DNA of 10,118 nucleotides from NCBI GenBank assembly GCA_964395975.1, contig CAYNBZ010000071.1, forward strand, positions 1 through 10,118, given 5' to 3'. Positions within the stretch are counted from its first letter, which is position 1. Each line of letters begins with the position of its first letter. Below are positions 1 to 6,736 of the stretch, one piece after another. Source of the DNA: Avimuribaculum sp964395975. GTDB taxonomy: Bacteria; Bacteroidota; Bacteroidia; Bacteroidales; Muribaculaceae. Made by a program: the position numbers and the translations under genes. The notes under the pieces are model-generated. The model worked only from the letters and a program-made list of their open reading frames with translations, did not search any database and had not been told where the DNA came from.

Positions 1-48
1 GGCCGGGATATACTTTTTTGTGTCTGACGAGTTTTATCGGACAGCAAT

Positions 49-78
49 GAAAAAAAATAGCCTTTATTTAAGAAAAGG
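49..78 (-). terminator. Possible weak intrinsic terminator after the response regulator
   Basis: On the minus strand, about 37 bases past the stop of the LytTR gene, CCTTT and AAAGG can form a 5-bp stem with an 8-base loop (61-65 pairing with 74-78). This is followed, after CTA, by a run of eight T residues (A tract at 50-57 on the plus strand). The placement is right for a factor-independent terminator, but the stem is short and AT-rich, so its strength is doubtful. A second dyad at 20-42 (TGTCTGA/TCGGACA) is not followed by a T tract. Confidence 0.35.
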
Positions 79-114
79 ACAAAGACTATAAATAACAGGC
101 GAAGATTATGCCTG

Positions 115-879
115 CTATATTTCTTGAAAATGAAGACGTAAATCGCGGCTATATGTACGACCTACGGGAACCTCATCATCTTCAAACGGAGGAAATAATC
201 TGCATTTGGATGTACCCAAAAGCAACAGATAGTGCATGTTTACAATGTAAGATTGATGTGTTCGCACAAATTGTGGACTATAATTTAGTATGTCGTTGGC
301 CGTCGTACCACGTTTCAATTGAACGAAACTATGATCATTCAATGCCACTTCCCACACCTTGCGACGCATACTATAGCGGAAATAGCCTATGTCGGAAAGA
401 CGCATTACACGCAACTCGTTGGTATAAGTAGTAGCTGTGAACACTTCTCCACATCTGGTCGTATGCAATGAGTTGGAAACCTTGGGATAATCACTGTTGT
501 TTAGCAATCGGTAGCGTCGATAACGCTTTATCACTTTGTTAAGCTCAAGTTCATCGATAGGTTTAAGCAAGTAGTCTGATTCATCGCTTTCAAATGCATC
601 ATTGCCATATTCACGGAAGAAACCTGTAAACATCACTATGTAGGTATTCTTGCTTGCAGCCTTTATTGCATCAATCAAGTCGAGGCCGTTTCCATCGGGC
701 ATCTCTATATCAAGGAAAAGCAAATCAGGCTTTATTTCCAACACCATTTCACACCCACGTTTACACACTGTGGCACTTCCCACAACTTCAAGATCAGGAT
801 AATCGGATAAAACTTCACTCAACTTCTCTACCGATTTTATGTCATCATCGATAATAAACACTTTGGTTTTATTACTCAT
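115..879 (-). CDS. LytTR-family response regulator (orphan)
   Basis: A cytoplasmic two-component response regulator of 254 residues, the usual length for the LytR/AlgR class. Residues 5-120 form a receiver domain with acidic pocket D11/D12, phospho-acceptor D57 in LFLDIEMPDG, switch T85 in MFTGF and K106 in LLKPI, so all catalytic positions are intact. Residues from about 140 to the end form a LytTR DNA-binding domain, including FVRTHQSYIVN and the closing PVGRTYSRDL. The start was set at the ATG at 879 because a longer reading to a TTG at 930 would place the coding start inside the promoter, and because SNKTKVFIIDDD is a typical receiver N-terminus. No sensor kinase is present in the window, although LytTR regulators are usually encoded beside a LytS/YehU-type histidine kinase, so the partner must be elsewhere or just off the left edge. 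It follows the secreted protein gene on the same strand, 166 bases apart, with its own promoter. The target genes are unknown. Confidence 0.93.
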   Translation of the reverse strand: MSNKTKVFIIDDDIKSVEKLSEVLSDYPDLEVVGSATVCKRGCEMVLEIKPDLLFLDIEMPDGNGLDLIDAIKAASKNTYIVMFTGFFREYGNDAFESDESDYLLKPIDELELNKVIKRYRRYRLLNNSDYPKVSNSLHTTRCGEVFTATTYTNELRVMRLSDIGYFRYSMRRKVWEVALNDHSFVQLKRGTTANDILNYSPQFVRTHQSYIVNMHYLLLLGTSKCRLFPPFEDDEVPVGRTYSRDLRLHFQEI

Positions 880-899
880 CGCAAAATTAATTTGTGTCC

Positions 900-931
900 C
901 AAATTTAAAGTTTTTATGCCAATTATACAAA
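900..931 (-). promoter_or_regulatory. Bacteroidetes-type promoter of the LytTR regulator
   Basis: On the minus strand a perfect -33 TTTG (928-931) and a perfect -7 box TAAATTTG (900-907) are separated by exactly 20 bases. This matches the Bacteroidetes primary sigma consensus TTTG-N19-21-TAnnTTTG. The expected transcription start lies roughly 7 bases further on, leaving a short leader of about 14 bases before the ATG at 879. This is the best promoter match in the window. It implies the regulator is expressed independently of the upstream gene. A second TAnnTTTG match at 882-889 is too close to the ATG to serve it. Confidence 0.75.
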
Positions 932-980
932 TGACCACCGATGGATATACAGCGCAGTTTCTCGCTGAATATCCTCGGCA

Positions 981-994
981 GTCAAACGTCTGAC
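981..994. repeat. 14-bp imperfect palindrome upstream of the LytTR promoter
   Basis: GTCAAACGTCTGAC is a palindrome with one mismatched pair (six of seven pairs match). It lies about 50 bases upstream of the -33 box of the response-regulator promoter and about 50 bases past the stop of the secreted protein gene. The placement would suit an operator for a dimeric regulator. No T tract follows it on the minus strand, so it is not an obvious terminator. The function is unproven. Confidence 0.3.
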
Positions 995-1045
995 CCGCCA
1001 TGCCATTCACACAAGGCACAACCTATGCCACTTGCAAGTTATCTG

Positions 1046-4000
1046 TTATTTTATGAATTTAACAACGTTCCGATTGTTGTTGCCTGTGGCCTTGACTATA
1101 TATACTCCAGCAGTCAGGTTATGGATGTCGAGAGTGTTGTCGCGGACGTGCGCCACAACCGTCCCCTGTATCGAATACACCGTAATGCTCTCGGCGGTAG
1201 CGGCAGTGATAACGTTGCCTGCAATTATTATGTTATCGACAATACCGCTTTCAATCTCATCAAGTCCTGAAAAGTCAATTTCGCTTACTGACGTACTGTC
1301 AACTATGAAGTAGAAATCACGGTTGGCCTCAATAGCATAGTCGGGCAATTGTAATCCTCTGTTCCAATTGTTGAATATGAGATTATATGAGCCCGAATCG
1401 ACATCAAGGGCATACACCTTATAGGTGATACCATTGATGTCACGCTCGTCGATATAGTTCTGACCCGGCCACGATCCAAATAGTTCGCTGTCGCCCCATG
1501 CATACAACCCGAGTGTATCCCAACCGGTGTTGTCGATTACATAGATGTAGTGCAAAGCTGTGGGCACTTCGGGCAACTGTGCATTGATCTCAAAATCATC
1601 TATGGCGAGTGCCATGGCAGCATTTGCAGCATCACCGCTTGCCACCGATATATTCCAAGCCAGGTAGAGGTCACACATTCCACCTATGGTAGTGGGCAAC
1701 ACACCACTAATGGTAACAGTTTCGCCCGGTACACTTTCATATCCGGCAGTCTCATCATCGGGCGAGAATAATGTATAGAAGTCTTCTCCCGCCGAAGTCC
1801 AATTTTTGCCATCGTATAGGGAATAATATAGTTGCACTGCAAATCCTGCCGGGTTCGACCCCATGCGATATTTTTCGATGCTGTATGAAACAGTCACATT
1901 CTCAAGCGTCTTTCGGCTTGAATTATAGATGTGGGCATACACATTCACGGCGCGTGTGCCATTATCAATACCGGTAGTGATTCCACCTATCGCACGGTCG
2001 GTTGCATCATCGGCACCAAAGTTCCACAATCCGTTCTTGGCATCAGAGGGCAAATTTGCTCCACCTGCATACATGGTATTCAGCTCTGCTTCGGCAAATG
2101 TGCCAACTAAGCGTGGTGCAGCCGTCTGGCGATCGATGCGCCACGCCTCGGGCAGTTGAGCTTCGTCATCATTGCCAATAGAGTTGAAATCCTCTGTTGC
2201 CGACAAATTATCATCGTTAAGTTCGATTGAAGGATAGATAACCACTTCGGTTTCGGCTTCAGCAACCTTAACGCTTGCCGTTGATGCAAAGTTACCCATA
2301 GTTGCTGTCACAGTGTAGTCGCCAAGAGTGCCATCGGCAGTGAATGTGCCATCTTCGCTCAGTGTGCCACCGCTGCTCAATGTCAATTCCACCTCAAATG
2401 GAGGCTCAACCTCAATGCCGAATTCATCGAGCACCTGTGTTGTGAATTTCACCGTACCATTGTTATGGTCAATATAATTGGTGAAGCTCGCCATTGCCTG
2501 CGAGGCATATTCGGTCATTGCCATAGCCTCGGCATCGGTGACCGACGATGGATGATAGATGATTGACGATGCGTCCTCACCGAAAATCAGCGAGTATTCC
2601 ATACACGCCGCCATATATGTGGCTTTGGGCGTGGGATGACGGTCGTCAAGGAACAGTTCGGCACAAGCCTCTGCACCCTCGGCATCATAAACTTTTTGAT
2701 AAGCAATAGCTATGGGACAAACCACCACACCCAGTTCCTGTGCCACATTTAGGTAGTTGCGGTTGAACAGGTCGTTGTAACTTGAGAAATTTCCCCAGTC
2801 ACCGGCATAAGCCCAGTTCATAGGCAATATAACCACGGCATTAGGGTTTGGACAGTTTTCTCGTATATAGTCTATCCATTTTTTTACCGAAGAGCGGAAA
2901 GTTTCGATATCTGTGCGGGGCAGCGAGCTCTGTTCTTGCAATATTATGTGGCTCCAAGCCTCAGTGCGCACCAACATTTTTGCCGACGGGTTGCCATCCT
3001 CTGCAAGTCCGTCGCCTTCGTTCCAATGAGCTGCAAGCGACTGCCCAAGCAGAGTATGCTTTGTCCATGTGGCATTCTTCCCTTGTGCAGCGGCAATCTC
3101 ATTAAACATTTCGTCTTGGTCGTTGTAATATATCAAGCTGTTGTTTAGCGACAAGACTTTCACTTCTTGTGGCAACTGCGGTACTAACACTACCTCGGTG
3201 GGGAGCAGTTGCATCTGTTCAATGCTACCCGAAACCTTGGTAAGCGAGTAATTGCCTGTTTCTACATCGAAAGTGAAATCATACGTGCCGGCAGCAGTCG
3301 AAACATTACCGGTGCTACCGCTTTCGAGCGTGCCGGCAGTGTTGTCGCCTGTGAGGTCTTCACCTCCGGCTGCACCCCATGCGCCGCCCATTCCCAATTG
3401 CTGATATATGCGCCAATAGCTGAAACCATCGCTCGATGCTGGCAGCGATACACGTCCCTTGAAAAGCCCGTCTGTTTCATCGAGGTCAAGCTGGCCTGAA
3501 GCGTCCATATAGTTCCAATCGTTGTTGTCTCCTATCACATATACTGCCGTAAGTCCATCAATACTGTAGTCCGACTCAAGCAACAGCGTTGCACCATCGG
3601 AATTTATGGTTAGCAATATTCGTTTACACAGATATGCGTTGCTGCCACATGAGATATTGGAGTCTGTACCCAACACAAGGCTATACTCACTATCCATGAG
3701 TATATTACTACCATTAGTGCCATAGTTACACGCCGACGACCAAGAGTCATCAGCAATTTTGAAACTTCCCGAGAGCCGCTTGTCATATAGGGCATATACT
3801 CCATCGCCTATGATGCCAAATTCCCAGTCGGATGTTGCCTCCCAACTGTTCACTTCACCACGCAGATAGATTCCGGATGGTTGTGGCGCATCGGGATCGA
3901 CATAACCTGTATATGACTCTGGGTCTGTAATTTCAGTCACTGTGGAGGCTGTCGCACATAGGTAATAATCACGCGTTTCGGCAATTGTGAACTCAGGCAA

Positions 4001-4963
4001 TTGCTCATCACCGGTATTATTTACAATTACACCGAACGGTGGATTTGCAGAATAATTAAATGCCTTGTATGACACTCCATTGACCGACACATATCCCAAC
4101 GGTTCGATACCTGGATACGTGCCCAGTAATTGCGACGACGGTTCATATACGGCTATCCTGTCCCAGCCGGTATTATCCTCGACATATATGTAATGATTTT
4201 CGCCCTCGGCATAATTGGCTGTAATTGAAATGTTGTCAATGGCAAGCCCCGGTGCGGCATTTGGGCTTGTGCCCGATGCCACAGATATGTTCCATGCAAG
4301 ATAGATGTCGGTACCCGACTCCACGCCTGCAAGCAGATTTTTACCGCTCACCGTAGTAGTGGATATGGGTACATTTTCAGCACCGATGGTTTCACTGTCG
4401 GGAGTAAAAAATGTGTAAAAATCATCACCACCCGAAATCCAATTTTCCCCGTCGGTCGAATAATAGAGTTGCACTACAAACCCTGCAGTGTTTGAGCCAT
4501 AACGATACTTTTCGATATCGTAGCTTAATGACAGGTATGAAATGTCGGCAACATCGTCGTTGAGCAATTGCGTCATCACGCTCACACAACGAGTACCACC
4601 CGAAACGGTTGTGGAGAGTCCACCCACGGCGCGGTCGGCAGGATTGTCCGAACTGCCAAAGTTCCATGTCCCATTCGATGCATTGCTTGCGAGGCTTGTA
4701 CCACCACTATACATCACTTCAGTGGCAGCATCGGCAAACGTACCTATTTGGCGTGGAGCAGACATATTTCGGTCAATGCGCCATCCATCCGGCAACTCAA
4801 GTGTAGCTTCGGCAGTAGCCGTGTCCCACATTGCATCAAAGTCTTGTGTCACTGTTGGGGCAGCCTGTGTAAGGCTTATGGAAGTTTGCCCCTGTGCAGG
4901 CAATGGCAGTAATCCCAATACTGCAATTCCAATGCATGACAATAGTTTGGTTTGATTATTCAT
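1046..4963 (-). CDS. T9SS-exported SGNH/DUF4886 hydrolase-like protein with starch-binding modules
   Basis: A 1305-residue secreted multimodular protein. Residues 1-25 are a Sec signal peptide (charged start, hydrophobic stretch, cleavage near PAQG). Next come a beta-rich module A (about 32-250), a starch-binding-module-26-like domain (about 255-345, HYIYVEDNTGW), and two SusE/SusF-like beta modules (about 363-463 and 471-575). A DUF4886/SGNH-type hydrolase-like domain follows (about 601-797), then an Ig-like domain (about 837-902), a second copy of module A (about 917-1128), a second CBM26-like domain (about 1136-1227; YAWG, SWPG, IFNN) and a T9SS type-A sorting tail (about 1242-1305). In the hydrolase the likely nucleophile is S609 in SLNNS, where family members usually have GNS. 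GQS, ILQEQS and PMNWA blocks follow, and D773/H776 form the DxxH motif. The inferred role is a cell-surface or released esterase acting on a starch-like or substituted alpha-glucan; the substrate is not shown. The ATG at 4963 is preferred to a TTG three codons earlier because it begins a normal signal peptide. It has a putative promoter of its own and follows the DUF6377 regulator gene by 174 bases. Confidence 0.88.
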   Translation of the reverse strand: MNNQTKLLSCIGIAVLGLLPLPAQGQTSISLTQAAPTVTQDFDAMWDTATAEATLELPDGWRIDRNMSAPRQIGTFADAATEVMYSGGTSLASNASNGTWNFGSSDNPADRAVGGLSTTVSGGTRCVSVMTQLLNDDVADISYLSLSYDIEKYRYGSNTAGFVVQLYYSTDGENWISGGDDFYTFFTPDSETIGAENVPISTTTVSGKNLLAGVESGTDIYLAWNISVASGTSPNAAPGLAIDNISITANYAEGENHYIYVEDNTGWDRIAVYEPSSQLLGTYPGIEPLGYVSVNGVSYKAFNYSANPPFGVIVNNTGDEQLPEFTIAETRDYYLCATASTVTEITDPESYTGYVDPDAPQPSGIYLRGEVNSWEATSDWEFGIIGDGVYALYDKRLSGSFKIADDSWSSACNYGTNGSNILMDSEYSLVLGTDSNISCGSNAYLCKRILLTINSDGATLLLESDYSIDGLTAVYVIGDNNDWNYMDASGQLDLDETDGLFKGRVSLPASSDGFSYWRIYQQLGMGGAWGAAGGEDLTGDNTAGTLESGSTGNVSTAAGTYDFTFDVETGNYSLTKVSGSIEQMQLLPTEVVLVPQLPQEVKVLSLNNSLIYYNDQDEMFNEIAAAQGKNATWTKHTLLGQSLAAHWNEGDGLAEDGNPSAKMLVRTEAWSHIILQEQSSLPRTDIETFRSSVKKWIDYIRENCPNPNAVVILPMNWAYAGDWGNFSSYNDLFNRNYLNVAQELGVVVCPIAIAYQKVYDAEGAEACAELFLDDRHPTPKATYMAACMEYSLIFGEDASSIIYHPSSVTDAEAMAMTEYASQAMASFTNYIDHNNGTVKFTTQVLDEFGIEVEPPFEVELTLSSGGTLSEDGTFTADGTLGDYTVTATMGNFASTASVKVAEAETEVVIYPSIELNDDNLSATEDFNSIGNDDEAQLPEAWRIDRQTAAPRLVGTFAEAELNTMYAGGANLPSDAKNGLWNFGADDATDRAIGGITTGIDNGTRAVNVYAHIYNSSRKTLENVTVSYSIEKYRMGSNPAGFAVQLYYSLYDGKNWTSAGEDFYTLFSPDDETAGYESVPGETVTISGVLPTTIGGMCDLYLAWNISVASGDAANAAMALAIDDFEINAQLPEVPTALHYIYVIDNTGWDTLGLYAWGDSELFGSWPGQNYIDERDINGITYKVYALDVDSGSYNLIFNNWNRGLQLPDYAIEANRDFYFIVDSTSVSEIDFSGLDEIESGIVDNIIIAGNVITAATAESITVYSIQGTVVAHVRDNTLDIHNLTAGVYIVKATGNNNRNVVKFIK

Positions 4964-4999
4964 AGCGTTCAAAGATTTATAAGTTGGCTTATGTCAATA

Positions 5000-5007
5000 C
5001 AAAACTA
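5000..5007 (-). promoter_or_regulatory. Putative -7 box for the secreted hydrolase gene
   Basis: The minus strand reads TAGTTTTG, a perfect match to TAnnTTTG, 36 bases before the ATG at 4963; this would give a leader of about 30 bases. No clear TTTG lies 19-21 bases upstream, so the -33 element is weak or absent and an activator may be needed. The flanking 5008-5137 stretch is AT-rich and holds no gene. Confidence 0.5.
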
Positions 5008-5111
5008 TCATACGCTACTCTCGTTTCTATTCCAGTATAATGAAAATATAGATTATGTAAATTTAAATTACACTGTTTTTCAGTTGTTTATAACATTATT
5101 CTGAGGTTAAT

Positions 5112-5130
5112 AATGTAGATAAAATGTAGA
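5112..5130. repeat. Direct repeat AATGTAGA with 11-bp period
   Basis: AATGTAGA occurs at 5112-5119 and again at 5123-5130, exactly 11 bases apart, or about one helical turn. It lies between the stop of the DUF6377 gene and the putative promoter of the secreted protein, about 105 bases upstream of the -7 box. Helically phased direct repeats are a common arrangement for activator sites, but the match is short and could be chance in AT-rich DNA. Confidence 0.3.
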
Positions 5131-5137
5131 AATATCA

Positions 5138-6709
5138 TCAGCTTATATCCATCACCTGCTTTTCAAAATCATCTGGACAAAGGGCACGGCTTCTCATTTT
5201 TGAGCGATAATTATAGATGGTTGAATATGAACAACGCAAGAACTCGGTCACTCGCTTGCTGTCGTGGACACCCAAACGCAAAAGTGCAAATATGCGCAAT
5301 TCGGTATTCAGGCGTTCCCCCTCCTTAAGCATAATTCGGCATTCAGGACGCAATAGCTTATTAAAGTCACTCACAAATGTAGGGAAAAGATGAAGAAATG
5401 CCTTGTCAAACGTTTCATAGAAGTCTGATATGTCTTGCTTGAGCTGGCGACCCGACTGTATGGCATTATATAACTTGTCGAAGTTGCGCAATGCCGCAAT
5501 TTTCTGCAAATTGTTTCGGTAACTCTCCATCTTGGAAAGATACTCCGAGCACATATTGATGAATTGCGTTATATACTCCTCCTTTATGCGATTGGTTTGT
5601 TGCAACTTCACGTTGAGCTTCTTCCACCTGCGATTGCGCTTGTGCACATAAATTGCCACCACAAACACCAACACCGACAACACACCGATAAATGCACAAG
5701 CTATATACAGCTTGAAATTCGTGGCAGCCTGCCGGCGGTTATAGTCGGCATCGATTATGGGCAGAGATTTTGACATTTCGAGCATACGTGAACGTGCATT
5801 GCAGGCAATGGCATCGGCTATGCTCTGGTGTATGTATCGGTAAGCACGGTCGATGTTACCTTCGTCATACAGCATTTGCGCCAGTTCCTGTAAAGCCATG
5901 TATTCCCTCACACCGTTCACCATGTCGCAACAAGCTGCCTGTGCAAGATAGACCTTGCGCAGCTCTGTATTATTTTGCAGCCCATATATACGAGCAAGTA
6001 CATGGTAACGTGCGGCGGCATCGCGAGTGAGAACCCAGTCGTTAAGACCACTCGATACCACTTGACGTGCCATTTCATAATTACCTTCTTCTATATACTT
6101 GTTGGCAAGTATTATCTCGTTGTCGGTAAACACCTGCAAGACCGAATCGCGATACGCCTGAGCCATACTCTTGTATCGGATGTGAATGTTGGCATCGAAA
6201 GCCAAATTTGCAAGATTGTGATATATTTGCAGTGCAAGCACATAATACTTGACCAACACATCACGGTCGATGTCAAGGTGACTACGGTCGAGGTGCACAA
6301 ACATGGCATGAGCCTCCTTTGTCATCAAGCCGGTGGAATTGTAGATATGTGCTATAACCATGTATGCATCAGCTTGCAGTATGTCGTTGCCAGAGTGGCG
6401 AGCCACTTCCATCGCCTTCTTGGCATAGACCAGTGCCGAGTCGAGCGAATAATTAAGATACTCGTCGATGAGCTGCTGACATTGCACATATTCGCTCTCA
6501 AAGTCTGCTGAACTCATCAGGCAAGCCTTTATGCTGTCGATGCGCTGTTCTTTCACGGCAAGGTATCGGTCACGATTGGCAATGGCATCATCAAGCCGAG
6601 CAAGGTAGTGAGCAGTACGGGTGGGTGCAGCAAGACTTTCAAGCACAATTATACACGGCGATATACACAGCAGCAGGAGCTTGACTAATGGTATGTTTCT
6701 CTTAACCAT
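5138..6709 (-). CDS. DUF6377-type TPR membrane regulator
   Basis: A 523-residue inner-membrane protein with the layout of the Bacteroidetes DUF6377 family. It has an N-terminal signal or anchor segment (about residues 4-28, rich in L/I/V), then a helical TPR-like sensor region (about 35-320; for example a YSLDSALVYAKKAMEVA repeat). A transmembrane helix (about 332-355) precedes a basic KRNRRWKK stop-transfer stretch, a coiled-coil-like linker (about 362-405) and a C-terminal domain with ELRIFALLRLGVHDS and SYSTIYNYRSKMR. That last part resembles a LuxR-like helix-turn-helix, so the protein probably senses outside the cytoplasm and acts on DNA or a partner inside. A GTG at 6733 is possible, but the ATG at 6709 gives a cleaner signal segment and was chosen. 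It begins 27 bases after the stop of the ATPase-TOPRIM gene with no promoter visible in the gap, which suggests co-transcription. Its target may be the secreted hydrolase downstream; that is inference. Confidence 0.88.
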   Translation of the reverse strand: MVKRNIPLVKLLLLCISPCIIVLESLAAPTRTAHYLARLDDAIANRDRYLAVKEQRIDSIKACLMSSADFESEYVQCQQLIDEYLNYSLDSALVYAKKAMEVARHSGNDILQADAYMVIAHIYNSTGLMTKEAHAMFVHLDRSHLDIDRDVLVKYYVLALQIYHNLANLAFDANIHIRYKSMAQAYRDSVLQVFTDNEIILANKYIEEGNYEMARQVVSSGLNDWVLTRDAAARYHVLARIYGLQNNTELRKVYLAQAACCDMVNGVREYMALQELAQMLYDEGNIDRAYRYIHQSIADAIACNARSRMLEMSKSLPIIDADYNRRQAATNFKLYIACAFIGVLSVLVFVVAIYVHKRNRRWKKLNVKLQQTNRIKEEYITQFINMCSEYLSKMESYRNNLQKIAALRNFDKLYNAIQSGRQLKQDISDFYETFDKAFLHLFPTFVSDFNKLLRPECRIMLKEGERLNTELRIFALLRLGVHDSKRVTEFLRCSYSTIYNYRSKMRSRALCPDDFEKQVMDIS

Positions 6710-6736
6710 AATTTGATGCAATTCAACAGCCACACA

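Noticed and set aside
20..42. TGTCTGA/TCGGACA dyad as a terminator
   Set aside because: It is not followed by a T tract on either strand; the T runs precede the stem or lie on the wrong side.
923..1006. Minus-strand small ORF of 27 codons (MAWRVRRLTAED...) after the secreted hydrolase gene
   Set aside because: It has an ATG and a plausible composition, but its end overlaps the -33 box of the LytTR promoter, it has no recognisable family, and a second frame through the same bases is also open. It is more likely chance than a gene.
4925..4963. Lipoprotein signal (LLSC) in the secreted hydrolase
   Set aside because: The cysteine comes before the hydrophobic stretch rather than after it, so this is not a lipobox. 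An ordinary signal peptide with cleavage near PAQG fits better.
5069..5086. ACTG-AAAAA-CAGT hairpin between the regulator and hydrolase genes as a terminator
   Set aside because: The stem is only 4 bp and the following bases are mixed A/T rather than a T run.
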